Notes under the pieces: generated by a model | The model's input: the letters and a program-made list of their open reading frames with translations, nothing else | What the model was told of the DNA's origin: nothing | The model's database searches: none | Shown: in pieces, positions 1 through 10,189 of the stretch | Layout: every line of letters begins with the position of its first letter | Numbering within the stretch: position 1 is the stretch's first letter | Assembly (NCBI GenBank): GCA_023807065.1 | Contig: JAJJLU010000376.1 | Location: 1 to 62,235, forward strand | Reading direction: 5' to 3' | Length of the DNA: 62,235 nt | Source of the DNA: Isotricha intestinalis | Lineage: Eukaryota; Ciliophora; Litostomatea; Vestibuliferida; Isotrichidae | Made by a program: the position numbers and the translations under genes

Positions 1-12
1 CCCCAATCCCCA
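1..12. repeat. Left telomere end (CCCCAAT-type repeat)
   Basis: The window opens with CCCCAATCCCC, one and a half copies of a 7-base unit. The reverse complement, GGGGATTGGGG, matches the extreme right end of the window, so both ends carry the same G-rich strand pointing outwards, as telomeres do. Very few copies are present, probably because the assembly or library trimmed the tract. The unique sequence next to it does not resemble the sequence next to the right end. Confidence 0.8.
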
Positions 13-895
13 CCTACCACTTAAAATATAATAAAATTTTAAAACATATTTTTTCTGATAAATATATTATTTAATTATTTTTAATATTTAATAATTTTTT
101 CCTTTAATACCTTAAATAATCAATCCATAATATCAAAAGAATTGTTTTTATCCATGATAATATTTCATTTCTCTAAGAAGCTCCTAAAGTAAAATCAATA
201 TTAATTAAAAAATAAAAAATCTTTAAATTCATTAGATGTATTTAATTTTTAATAACTCAAGTTTATCCATTTGATTATTTATAATAAATATTAGTTTTAT
301 TCTGATTTTTCACTAACTCAAAAAAAACACTTGAATAAAAAAGAATATTTTCAAATTTCATAATTAGACTTATTCATTAATAATTTAGTTGAAAAATATA
401 AAGTATTTTCTAAATTATTATATAATTTCTCTTTAGAATTTAAATTAAATTAATCATTTTAAAATTAAATATCTAGGTTTTTGAATTAATAAATTTAATA
501 TCTATTATTATCTTATTATAATTGAAAATTGTTTTTTACCTAAGGTTTTTTTGATTTTATAAACATAATCAAATAAAAGATATTAGATGAATATTTTTCT
601 TTAAAAGATTTGATAATTATATAATAGTTTTACTTAATAATTTTGGTTATTTAATTTAAATATATTTAAATATTAATATAAAATAATTCAACTGCATCTG
701 TATAATATATTTATTTTTTGTATCTTTTAATTTTTTGAAAATTAATTTAAGGATTAATAAATACTATCAATATCATTGATTATAATTTTGGATAAAAATT
801 TTTGAATTTTCAAAATAAAGAAAAAATAAAAATTTAATTTTTCAAAACAATAAGATATTCAATATTTAAAAAAAATTAATTTTTTATCTCAAAAA
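13..895. other. Subtelomeric gene-free stretch
   Basis: This is AT-rich sequence between the left telomere and the first gene. I see no reading frame with coding character, no RNA gene and no tandem repeat. It presumably contains the promoter of the ERO1-like gene, but no motif can be assigned. Confidence 0.6.
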
Positions 896-2053
896 ATGGC
901 TTCATCAATGTTTTGGAAACGATTAACTATTTTAAATATTGGATTGATTTTTCTTTTTTATAAAACATATTTAATTTTTGAAGATATTATAACTAATAAA
1001 ATGATGAATTCTCCAATTTTTCCTGCTTTGTCAGATGATGGATATCCTTTTTTAGAAAAAATTGATTGTGATTTTGAAAAAATAAATAAATTAACTGAAT
1101 TATTAGAGAATAATCCAAATAGAGAGAGTATAGTCATTGAAAATAAATATGTTTCATGTCCAGTAAAAGAAAAAAATTTAATTTGCAAAGGAAATAATAC
1201 TTGTTTAGATAATTTAAAAGTTTTTAAAAGTAATATGAAATTTGATTTATCTAATTATCATTTAATTGATGATTTTGATGGGAATTTATTTTGGAATATG
1301 ATATATGAAAAAAACACAAATTTTAATGAAACTAGTTTAAATTTTATTAGAAAAATAATTTCAGGTTATCATTCATATATAAATTTAATTTTATTTTTTC
1401 AAAATAAAGATATAAATATTATTAAAGAAAAATTAACTAATTCACCTGAAAGATTGAATAATTTACTATATTTATATTCTTTAATTTATGAAAGTTCATA
1501 TTTTCTAAATGAAGAATATAATGTTTTAAAAAAAAATGAGATATCTCTAAAATATATTAAAGAATGCATCAATTTATCTTCAGAAAGTTTATTAAATCAT
1601 AAAAAAAAAGAAGAAGAAATCTTAATAATTTTTAATAGTATTCAAAAAATAATAAATTGCATTCCAAATCAATATTATATAAGTAAATATAGCTCTTTAA
1701 TTGATATTGAAGCTCTGTTAACAATGTTAAAAATTCATTTTGTTAAACAAATTACAGAAAGTGAACTATTAAATTTCAAATTTTTTTCATTTAAATTTTT
1801 AAGTTCATTTAATGAGCTTTTTGAATTTGAGAAAATTCAAACACAAAAATCAATTAAATATTATAAATTATCAAATTATTTTCCAATTTTATATTCTGGA
1901 ATTTTAATTATTGGTTTTTTATATTTAAATAGTTATTTTATTAAAAATAAAGAATATTACAGTTCAAAAATTTATAGACCAAAAAAAAGAAGAATTTATT
2001 ATAAAGATGAAATAGAAAGAAAAAAAAGAGAAGAACAAAATTTAAAAAAATAA
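896..2053 (+). CDS. ERO1-like ER oxidoreductin lacking the FAD-proximal CxxC
   Basis: ERO1 is the FAD enzyme of the ER lumen that oxidises protein disulfide isomerase and normally passes electrons to O2. This 385-residue protein follows the ERO1 core in order: a CDxxxI segment at C58, a CP at C88, FWNMIYE (W133), SGYH with the FAD-stacking His (H159), ERLNNLLYLY (R186), and the helix ending at C255 followed by a MLKIHF block. A hydrophobic N-terminal segment (about 10-28) fits a signal anchor, and a second one (about 328-348) precedes a very basic tail. In animal and yeast ERO1 the C255 region reads CxxCxxC. Here only the first Cys remains, and N258 and Y261 occupy the two catalytic positions. 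A C97-x5-C103 pair could be the shuttle pair. Either this is a pseudo-oxidase or it uses another cysteine pair. Family assignment is by motif order only. Confidence 0.72.
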   Translation: MASSMFWKRLTILNIGLIFLFYKTYLIFEDIITNKMMNSPIFPALSDDGYPFLEKIDCDFEKINKLTELLENNPNRESIVIENKYVSCPVKEKNLICKGNNTCLDNLKVFKSNMKFDLSNYHLIDDFDGNLFWNMIYEKNTNFNETSLNFIRKIISGYHSYINLILFFQNKDINIIKEKLTNSPERLNNLLYLYSLIYESSYFLNEEYNVLKKNEISLKYIKECINLSSESLLNHKKKEEEILIIFNSIQKIINCIPNQYYISKYSSLIDIEALLTMLKIHFVKQITESELLNFKFFSFKFLSSFNELFEFEKIQTQKSIKYYKLSNYFPILYSGILIIGFLYLNSYFIKNKEYYSSKIYRPKKRRIYYKDEIERKKREEQNLKK

Positions 2054-2172
2054 GTTTAAAAATAATATATATAAAATTAATTTAAAAAATATAATTTAAA
2101 TTTAAATAATAATTGATTTTTCATCAAAAAGCTATTTAATTATTTTTCATATTTTAAAATAATTTAAACTAT

Positions 2173-4239
2173 ATGATAAGTACAATAGAAACAATAGAAT
2201 CACTATCAAAAGAAACAAGTGATACTTCAATTCCAAAAAGTAAAAAAAGAGAATATAAATTTCATTCAAGAAGAAACAGAGAAAATTTAATTAAAGAAGT
2301 TTCAACACCAAAAAAAGAAATTTTTCAAGAAGAACAAAAACAAAACGATGAAAAAGAAAATTCAAATGAAAAGAAAAATTTATTTAAAACAAAGGAAAAA
2401 ATTGAAGAAAGTAAGAAAGATAAAAAAATAGAGGATTTGAAAAATAAAGATGATATAGAATTCACTGAAGAAATAGTTGAAGTTACTATTAAAGAAGAGA
2501 GAAAAACTTATAAAAATAAAAATTTAAGAAAAAAAGGAAAAAGCAAAGAAAAAGAAAAAATTGAAAAAGTTATTAAAGAAGAAATAGAACAAAAAATTCA
2601 AGAAGAAAATGTTTCAAAAAATAATGAAGAAATTAAACATAAAGTAGAAGAAATCCCACCAAAAAAAATAAAAGAAGAAACACAAAAAGAAAATATTAAA
2701 GAAACTAAATTTAAATTTTCAAATAATAATTTAAATAAAAAATATACTTTATCCCCAAAAGAATATATAAGTGAATTTTTTAATGAATTAAATAATATAA
2801 GATCAAATCCAAAAAAATATAATAATGATTTAAATTATTATGAAGAAAATGCAAAATTATCATATGGATTTAAGCCAAATACCCAAAAAGAAATATTAAA
2901 ATTAATAAATAAAATAAGAAATTCAAATAATACTTCAAGACTTCAAAAAAATGAAAAATTAACAGAATTTGCAGAACAATATTTACAAGAATTACATTTT
3001 TCTAAAGGAAGAAAATTATATCCAAAAGATCAAGATATATTATTAAATGATTTAAACTCAGAATTTAAAAACGTTAAATTTTGCAAAAATTATGTTTGTA
3101 CTAATGAAAATCCAAAAAAAGGAATTTTTGAATTGTTATTTAATGAAAAAGATTTAGCAAATGGAACTAGTGATAGATTATTAAATCCTGAAGCTAAATA
3201 TATTGGAATTGCTCATGAAAAAATCAGAAATTTATATGTTACTGTTATTATTGTTTCTGACACTAATATTCAACTTAATCAAGAAAAATTGTTAGATGGT
3301 TTATTAAATGAAATTAATAAAATTAGAAATAGTCCTCAAATATATTTAAAATATATTGATAAACAAAATGATAATTATGAAAAAATATTAAATGCTAGAA
3401 AAGTTTGTTCTTTAGAATATAATAATTTATTAGAAAAAGCATGTGAAGAAAGAGGTAAAAAATTTATTGAAGAGCAAAAATATTATAATAGAAAAGAATT
3501 AAGTGAATTTTTAAGTAATTTTGGTAGAAATTATTTTATTGTTGAAGAATATATTGATGATTGTACATTAACAGCAAAAGAATTTGTTATAAATATGTTC
3601 CAGAAAGAAAACATTAATCAAATTATATTAAACAGAAGAATAAAACAAATTGGTTTTTCTCAAAATTCAAATGGAAAAATTATAATATTATTTTCAGATG
3701 CTTTTGATGCTGTTTTAGAAAAAAATGAAATAACAATTGAAAGTATAAGAAGAAAATTATTTAGACCAAATTTAACAGAAGATGAAATATTACAAATTAA
3801 AAATGATTTTAATACTTTTGATTCAAGAAGTGAAGGAAAAATAAAACCAAATTTACTTTTATTAATTGCAAATAAAAGTAATGATTGGGGAAATAAAAAT
3901 CCTTTTTATTATACTGCTTTAAAAGAATTAAATAATGAAGAAAATAATAAAAATGGTGTTACTTTTAATCAATTTATTATAACTCTTAAAAGAGTTATAA
4001 GAGATTATTCAAGGGAAGATTTTGAAAATAATTGGGAAGAAATTTTTAATTTATATTTTAATGAAGAAAAAAAAAATGTTATTGATAATTCAATTTTATA
4101 TAAGGTTATTAAAGATTTAGGATTTAATATTACTGATGATGAAATTAATGAATTTGTTGATAGAATAGATGGGGAATTAAATTTGAATAAGTTTATTGAA
4201 ATTATGAAGGAAGTTGAATCAAGTAATTTTAGGAAATGA
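2173..4239 (+). CDS. Tandem CAP/SCP-domain protein with calmodulin-like C-terminus
   Basis: This 688-residue protein has three parts. Residues 1 to about 190 are Lys/Glu-rich and probably disordered or coiled. Two CAP (SCP/PR-1-like) modules follow, at about 197-363 and 373-512. Each opens with an L-N-x-I-R-x-(N/S)-P block and ends with a strand-rich V-I-I-V-S-D or I-I-I-L-F-S-D block. Residues about 530-688 resemble a calmodulin/centrin lobe pair (LTEDEI...FDSRSEGKI and ITDDEINEF...DGELNLNKF), but the Ca-binding loops miss several ligands. There is no signal peptide, which is unusual because CAP proteins are mostly secreted, so this one probably acts in the cytosol. The stop codon is TGA. 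The function is unknown. The CAP call is fairly secure, the EF-hand call moderate. Confidence 0.65.
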   Translation: MISTIETIESLSKETSDTSIPKSKKREYKFHSRRNRENLIKEVSTPKKEIFQEEQKQNDEKENSNEKKNLFKTKEKIEESKKDKKIEDLKNKDDIEFTEEIVEVTIKEERKTYKNKNLRKKGKSKEKEKIEKVIKEEIEQKIQEENVSKNNEEIKHKVEEIPPKKIKEETQKENIKETKFKFSNNNLNKKYTLSPKEYISEFFNELNNIRSNPKKYNNDLNYYEENAKLSYGFKPNTQKEILKLINKIRNSNNTSRLQKNEKLTEFAEQYLQELHFSKGRKLYPKDQDILLNDLNSEFKNVKFCKNYVCTNENPKKGIFELLFNEKDLANGTSDRLLNPEAKYIGIAHEKIRNLYVTVIIVSDTNIQLNQEKLLDGLLNEINKIRNSPQIYLKYIDKQNDNYEKILNARKVCSLEYNNLLEKACEERGKKFIEEQKYYNRKELSEFLSNFGRNYFIVEEYIDDCTLTAKEFVINMFQKENINQIILNRRIKQIGFSQNSNGKIIILFSDAFDAVLEKNEITIESIRRKLFRPNLTEDEILQIKNDFNTFDSRSEGKIKPNLLLLIANKSNDWGNKNPFYYTALKELNNEENNKNGVTFNQFIITLKRVIRDYSREDFENNWEEIFNLYFNEEKKNVIDNSILYKVIKDLGFNITDDEINEFVDRIDGELNLNKFIEIMKEVESSNFRK

Positions 4240-4686
4240 GAAATTCTTGTTTTTAATTTCTTTTTAACTTATTATATTAAATAATCTTATTTTTTAACTT
4301 AAATATTTAGTAAAATTTTATTCATATAAAAAATATAAAATTTATTTAATTTAATAAAAAATTAAAAATTTGATAATTTTTTTTAAATATTATAGAACTT
4401 TTTTTGGTTTCTATTTATAAAAAAAATACACATGAATATCAATTTTTTTAAATTCGAAATTATTAAAAATTATAAATATTAACAAATTTATTTTTCAATT
4501 ATTTTTACCTTTTAAATAAATCTTCATAATAATCTTATAAAAACAAATTTACGATTAAAAAAATATTATATCAATAACAAAATATAGAATGAATGGAAAG
4601 AATCAATTAATGAAGAATAAAATTAATTTTTTGAATAATTTAAAATTTATATGCAATAATTTTGAACAATTAATTATAATTATTTA
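4240..4686. other. Intergenic stretch, nothing recognised
   Basis: About 450 AT-rich bases lie between the double-CAP gene and the kinase gene. I see no coding frame or structured RNA. It is presumably 3' and 5' untranslated sequence plus promoter. Confidence 0.5.
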
Positions 4687-7600
4687 ATGGGTTGTCCTTG
4701 TTGTATTCAGTATGACAATAAAAAAGATTCTTGTGTGAAAATTGATATAAATATCAATTATATAAACGATAATCAAAAAGAAGAAGATGATAAAAATAAA
4801 AATATAAAAACAAAAAATAATAATTATGTAAATCCTTCAATATCAATAAGTAATGTAATAACAAAAACAGAATCATATGAGAAACAAGAAGATTCAAATA
4901 TAAATAAAATAAAAAATAATATTAAAAAACAAATTTTTAAAGAAAATCAATTATCTCTTCAATTACCAACAGGAAAAAATAATAATTTCAATATTACTTT
5001 AATAAAAGATTTAGAACAACATAAAAAAGACAATTATTCAATTTATAAATCTTCATCTCAAGTTTTTTTAAAGAAAAAAGCTTTTGAACAATTACCATTT
5101 AATGGACAACAAAAATATAATTCTTCAAGTCCAAAAAAAAGTAATGAAAAATTAATTCAATTAGGTTTAAATGATTCTGATGATGAAATGTTATCATCAA
5201 CAAAAGGTAAAACAGTAGAAAAAACATTTATTTCTGAAAACAATAAAAATTTTACATCATCTCTTTCAATGCCTGAAACTAAGAAAAAAAAATCAAAAAA
5301 AAAAATAGAAATTTTAAATGAACAATTTACAGATTTTCAAAAACAATTTTTACTAAATATTTTAACAGAAAATGAAGTTATAAATTCAGAAATGAATGAA
5401 AATATAATAAATAAAATATTAAATTCAATAATTTATAAAAAAATTAGAAAAAAAGTTAAATTTTTTACTGAAAAAGATGTTAATGATGATTATTATTATA
5501 TAATTGAAAAAGGAAAGTTAGAATATTCTTATGATGATGAATTATATGAATTGTATGAAGGAAATGGAATTGGGACAAAAGCTTTATTAAAATATACAAA
5601 AAATAATTGTTATATTAAATCTTTAACAAGAGTTTATTTATTTGTTTTACCTTTAGAACAATATAAAAAAATTTCAAATGAATTTATTTTAGAAAAAACT
5701 TCAATAATTAAAAATTGTTTTCTTAATAATTTTTTATTTTCTAATATTGATATTGAAACTCAAAATGCTATTGCGAAAATATCAAAAATTGTAAATATAG
5801 AAGATAAAAATTGTATTGTTGAAGAAAAAAATTATATAGATAGCATTTATTTTGTTCTTGAAGGAAATATAATTTGTTCTTTTAATAATATAATAATAAA
5901 AAGATTAGAGAAAGGAGATAATTTTGGAGAAACTAATTTATTTTATCAAATTGAATCATTGTATAGTTATATTGCAGAAAATCAAACAAAATTAATTCAA
6001 ATTAAATATAAAGAATTAAAACAAATATTAAGGGAAGAAAATTTAAATAATTTAATTATGATTATTTTAGAAAAATCAATTAAAGAAAATGTATATTTAA
6101 AAAATTATATTCATAAAAATAATTTAACCAAAATTTTTTCATCATTTAGTTTAAAATTTTATAAAAATACAATAATAATACCTCAAAATCAAAAAAAAAT
6201 TATAATTCCAATTTCAGGGACAATATTTAAAGGAATGAAAAATCAAACTCATTTATTAAATTTGAATAAAAAAGAATTTATTAAAAAAGGGGAAATGTTT
6301 TTAGGATGTTTAACTTCAAATATAGATTATAATATTATGGGAGATGAGTGTATCATTTTAGAATCTTTATGGGATAAATTATTACCTTATTTATCCACAT
6401 TAAAATTTCCAGAATTAAAAGTTTCAATATATGATTTAATAGATATTTTAAATCAAATTTCACTTTTTAATTTTCTTCCTCCGTTTAAAATTTTTCAATT
6501 AGCAAATCAAATAAAATTAAAATATTATAATCCTGGTGAAATTATATTAAAGAATGGACCAATTTCAAATAAATTTTTTTATATAAAAGAAGGAAAAATA
6601 CAAATTTTCATTAATGGTAAAAAAGTAAAAAAATTAACGGAAACTCAAACTTTTGGTGATATTTCATCAGAAAAGGGTTCTTATTCAAGAAAAGCTGATT
6701 TCGTTAGTTTAACAAAAATTATTTGTTTTATTATTGAAAAGGAATCTTATGAACAATTATTTGATGATAATGAATTATTTCAACCTTTAAAAAAAATGCT
6801 GTTTTTAAAAGATTTAACAATTTCTTTAGATTCATTATATTATATTAGAGATATTGGAAGAGGTGCTTATGGTAATGTTTATTTAGTTTCTGATGATAAA
6901 AAATATTATGCAATGAAAACTGTAGAAATGAAATATGTAACTAAAAATAAAAGTATAGATAAATATTTTATAAATGAAAAAATAATTTCTTCAAATTTAG
7001 ATTTTCCTTTTATTATTCATTTAATTAATACTTATAAAACAAGAGATTATTTATTTTTTCTTATGGAATTTATAGATGGAATTACTTTAAGAAAAAAAAT
7101 AGAAATGAAAGAAAAAGATAATTATGATATTGAAGAAATTCAATTTTATGGAGCAATTTTATTTTCTGTTTTAAATTATTTACAAAAACAAAGAATAATA
7201 CATAGAGATTTTAAACCGGATAATATAATGATAGATACAAATGGATATTTAAAAGTTATTGATTTTGGAATTGCATGTTATTTAAAGAATAAAGATTATA
7301 CAAATACAATAATTGGAACTTGTCATTATATGTCTCCTGAAGTTATTGAAGGAAAAAATTATAATTTCAATTGTGATTATTGGTCTATTGGAATTATTTT
7401 ATATGAATTTTTTTATGGGAAAGTCCCTTTTGGATATAATATTAAAGAAGTAAACAAAATTTATAAAGAAATATTAGAATCAAAAATTCATTTTCCTTCT
7501 AATAAATATGAAAATTTTAATAATTTAATTTTAAATTTATTAGATAAAAATGTAAAAAATAGAATTACTAATTTTAAAGGAATAAAGGCACATAAATTTT

Positions 7601-7803
7601 TTAAAAATTTTAATTTTGAAAATTTAATGAAATTTATGATTAAACCAAAATTTATTCCCAAAGAAACAGTCAAAAGAATTAGTAAAGATAATTTAAATCT
7701 TTCTTTTTTAAGAGTAATGAAAAATAATAATGAACAAAGTTCAAATGATTTAAGTATTAAATTAAATAAACCACAAATTGATGATATTCTATTATCTTTT
7801 TAA
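4687..7803 (+). CDS. cGMP-dependent protein kinase (PKG) type, four CNB domains, acylated N-terminus
   Basis: This 1038-residue protein has four cyclic-nucleotide-binding-like modules (about 248-328, 348-448, 482-570, 594-695) followed by an AGC-type kinase domain from about 719. Kinase landmarks are the glycine loop GRGAYG (724-729), Lys744, HRDF (839-842), DFG (859-861) and SPE (883-885), all intact, and then an AGC tail ending FIPKE. The third CNB lacks a phosphate-binding cassette. The fourth keeps FGD and a following SRKAD. Four CNBs with a degenerate third is the known layout of alveolate PKG. The N-terminus MGCPCC fits myristoylation at Gly2 and palmitoylation at Cys3, Cys5 and Cys6, so the kinase is probably membrane-bound. 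A cAMP-responsive or nucleotide-independent kinase is possible, because the first two cassettes also look weak. Confidence 0.85.
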   Translation: MGCPCCIQYDNKKDSCVKIDININYINDNQKEEDDKNKNIKTKNNNYVNPSISISNVITKTESYEKQEDSNINKIKNNIKKQIFKENQLSLQLPTGKNNNFNITLIKDLEQHKKDNYSIYKSSSQVFLKKKAFEQLPFNGQQKYNSSSPKKSNEKLIQLGLNDSDDEMLSSTKGKTVEKTFISENNKNFTSSLSMPETKKKKSKKKIEILNEQFTDFQKQFLLNILTENEVINSEMNENIINKILNSIIYKKIRKKVKFFTEKDVNDDYYYIIEKGKLEYSYDDELYELYEGNGIGTKALLKYTKNNCYIKSLTRVYLFVLPLEQYKKISNEFILEKTSIIKNCFLNNFLFSNIDIETQNAIAKISKIVNIEDKNCIVEEKNYIDSIYFVLEGNIICSFNNIIIKRLEKGDNFGETNLFYQIESLYSYIAENQTKLIQIKYKELKQILREENLNNLIMIILEKSIKENVYLKNYIHKNNLTKIFSSFSLKFYKNTIIIPQNQKKIIIPISGTIFKGMKNQTHLLNLNKKEFIKKGEMFLGCLTSNIDYNIMGDECIILESLWDKLLPYLSTLKFPELKVSIYDLIDILNQISLFNFLPPFKIFQLANQIKLKYYNPGEIILKNGPISNKFFYIKEGKIQIFINGKKVKKLTETQTFGDISSEKGSYSRKADFVSLTKIICFIIEKESYEQLFDDNELFQPLKKMLFLKDLTISLDSLYYIRDIGRGAYGNVYLVSDDKKYYAMKTVEMKYVTKNKSIDKYFINEKIISSNLDFPFIIHLINTYKTRDYLFFLMEFIDGITLRKKIEMKEKDNYDIEEIQFYGAILFSVLNYLQKQRIIHRDFKPDNIMIDTNGYLKVIDFGIACYLKNKDYTNTIIGTCHYMSPEVIEGKNYNFNCDYWSIGIILYEFFYGKVPFGYNIKEVNKIYKEILESKIHFPSNKYENFNNLILNLLDKNVKNRITNFKGIKAHKFFKNFNFENLMKFMIKPKFIPKETVKRISKDNLNLSFLRVMKNNNEQSSNDLSIKLNKPQIDDILLSF

Positions 7804-8785
7804 TTAATATATATTATTTGATGAGGTGATTTTGTAAATTGAATATAAATATATTCATAAGTTTAAAACTAATTTTATTATAGAATTAAAATTTAAAATA
7901 GAAATTACTATTAATAATAATTTAAATTTAAATAATAAATTCAATATTTTCATTTTTTTTTAAATTATTGTAATCATAATTTTTTTAGCTTATTATTTTA
8001 TGAAAAATATATTAATTTCTCATTTATGTTATACATTATTATCCATCATAAATTTTTATTAAATATAAATAATCATTTTTTAGTGTTTTCAAATCATTAT
8101 TTTCATTTATATTTATTTTTTTTTATTTCTTTTAATGTTTTTAACTTCAAATAGTTTTTTAATTTTCATTTTATAATTATTGATTTTTTTGCTTTCATTT
8201 GTGGAGTTACCGTAATCCTCATAGTAGAGCTCACTTAGCTATTATGACCTCAATTTTTAAAAATACATATTAGTTATTTTTTTAAATTATTCAAGTTCTG
8301 TGAAAATTACTAATTTTTAATTATAATTAAAAGTAAATATTAAAATATGATTCAAATTTAACCACCACCCAGACAATTTTTTCTCATTTCTTTTTTTTAA
8401 AATTATTATAATGAATACTATATTCTCTTCAAGGTAGTACTCTAAAAATGCAAAATGAAGTAAAATTCATAGCGTCACTATGAGAATTACAGTATATATT
8501 TTTTCCTTAAAGAATATTTTTATTTTTTCAAGCAATGAAAAAGAAATATATTAATTTAATTTTTTTTACTTTTTCAAAATAATTACCTATTATTTCAAAC
8601 CTTAAACTAAATATTTTATTTATTCACAAAAAAAATAAAAATAATAATTTAAATTTTCATTCATAACATGAAAATAAATATACTTTGATATAAATTATTC
8701 TAATAATAAATGTAAATAAATCTAAAAATTAGACTTTTTCATTAATAAGATTTTTTTAAATTAAATTGTTTTTTTTAATATTAAC
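7804..8785. other. Gene-free stretch containing an inverted repeat
   Basis: Nearly 1 kb between two convergent genes carries no coding frame that I trust. Its one notable content is a pair of inverted, relatively GC-richer 23-base segments at 8209-8231 and 8471-8493, described separately. Confidence 0.5.
8209..8493. repeat. Imperfect 23-base inverted repeat, each arm with a hairpin
   Basis: Bases 8209-8231 and the reverse complement of 8471-8493 agree at 18 of 23 positions; the common core is GTAAT(C/T)CTCATAGT. Each arm also overlaps a small hairpin: 8220-8227 pairs with 8239-8246 (one G-T pair), and CATAG at 8468-8472 pairs with CTATG at 8478-8482. The roughly 240 bases between the arms are AT-rich and non-coding. 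It could be a short non-autonomous element, a scar around a deleted germline element, or a structured transcript. I recognise no known family. Confidence 0.45.
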
Positions 8786-10189
8786 TTATTTTACACCAAA
8801 ATAATTTTCTTTAAGAAATTTAATATCATTTTTTTTTCTTGTTTGAATAATTAAAAATATTAAAGCAAAAATTAAAAGAAAGCATAAAATAGATAAAATT
8901 ACAATCACAAGAATTCTATAATCTTTTCCTTTTATATTCATTTTACAAAATTCCAAAATTTGACTTTTCATCCATATTTTTTTTTCTATATTAGTAATAA
9001 AATCGCTTAATTTAAATATATCAACAATTTCATCATTAATAATATAATGTACTTCATAGTCATCATAAGATAAAGGATGTTCTTTTTTATAAACTTCCAA
9101 AAAAAGACTGGAAGCAAATTTTGGTCTAATATAACTATAATTTTTTCCAAAAGCATCATTAATAAAAATTTCAATTCCACATATTGTAATATCATGACCA
9201 GAAACCATAATATATTTTGGTTTAGAAAAATCATTTAAATTCTTATCAATTGTTACATTATATAAATCTGCATAAACTCTATTTTTTAAATAAACTAACA
9301 TTTCACTCAGCATTGGACTCATACTCAATTCATTTATTTCTTTTTTTTCATCTCCAAAAATATAATATTGAAAATCTGTATCTGCGACTCTACCACAAAA
9401 TTCATAAAAATTATCTAAATTTATATTATAGTTTGTTAAATCATTTAAATCTCTTCCATCAATATAATCACTAATAAATTGGTCACACATTGTAGTTATT
9501 ATTGGAAAAGAATAATTCCCTTTTTGCTTTAAAAATGCATTAAATGAATCTTTATAATTTTTCTCAAATTCATTTTCAATATTTTTTATTTTTTCCAAAT
9601 TTAAATTTTTTTCTTTAATAATATTAACAAATTCTATACAATCAGGTGAATCATAAATATTAAATCTTTTATCAATATCATTATAAATATGAAAAGGAAT
9701 AGTGGAAATAAATTGAGGTAAAGGTGAATTTTGATTATTTAATTTATTAATTTCAATATTTATTTTCTCACTTAAAATAATAGGAGGATTAGAAAATTTT
9801 TGTTGTTCTTCATTTAAAGTTTCAGCATAAATATCATCTGGTGGATATAAACCTAATAAATGAGAAATACCACTTTCAATAGTTCTATTTAAATCAGATG
9901 ATATTAAATATATTTCTCTTGGATTAAATGTTTTTGATAAAAATGTCATATTATCAATAAATCTTTCATGATTTCTAAAACCTGAAATATAATGCATTCT
10001 TTTTCCTATTAATGTTAATTCTTGAGGAGCTGACCATTTATGACCATATGTATCTTTTGATGATTTATCTAATGTCATTGGTCCTCTTGCTCCATGACGA
10101 AATAATTCGAAAACAAATATGGGAGTTTTATTACATTTTGATATTGTTATAAGGAAAATGAATATTAGAATATTTATGTTATTTGTCAT
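8786..10189 (-). CDS. Histidine acid phosphatase, membrane-anchored (copy 1)
   Basis: This is a histidine-phosphatase-superfamily (clade 2) acid phosphatase of 467 residues. The catalytic motif RHGARGP is at 31-37, with His32 as the phosphate acceptor, and the acid-catalyst motif GHD is at 331-333. A signal peptide (about 5-19) precedes the catalytic motif, and a single membrane segment near the C-terminus (about 426-450) is followed by a short tail, so the enzyme should face the lumen of lysosome-like vesicles or the cell exterior. A second gene at 47.7 kb has the same layout, including a shared NRTI block and a C-terminal LW(M/S)K(S/E)QI-type segment, so the two are paralogues. The substrate cannot be told from sequence; phosphomonoesters are typical. 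Confidence 0.88.
   Translation of the reverse strand: MTNNINILIFIFLITISKCNKTPIFVFELFRHGARGPMTLDKSSKDTYGHKWSAPQELTLIGKRMHYISGFRNHERFIDNMTFLSKTFNPREIYLISSDLNRTIESGISHLLGLYPPDDIYAETLNEEQQKFSNPPIILSEKINIEINKLNNQNSPLPQFISTIPFHIYNDIDKRFNIYDSPDCIEFVNIIKEKNLNLEKIKNIENEFEKNYKDSFNAFLKQKGNYSFPIITTMCDQFISDYIDGRDLNDLTNYNINLDNFYEFCGRVADTDFQYYIFGDEKKEINELSMSPMLSEMLVYLKNRVYADLYNVTIDKNLNDFSKPKYIMVSGHDITICGIEIFINDAFGKNYSYIRPKFASSLFLEVYKKEHPLSYDDYEVHYIINDEIVDIFKLSDFITNIEKKIWMKSQILEFCKMNIKGKDYRILVIVILSILCFLLIFALIFLIIQTRKKNDIKFLKENYFGVK

Noticed and set aside
8205..8265. Possible tRNA or small nuclear RNA
   Set aside because: It has no T-loop consensus or box-C/D pair, and no U1, U2, U4 or U5 core sequence. It is kept only as an inverted repeat.
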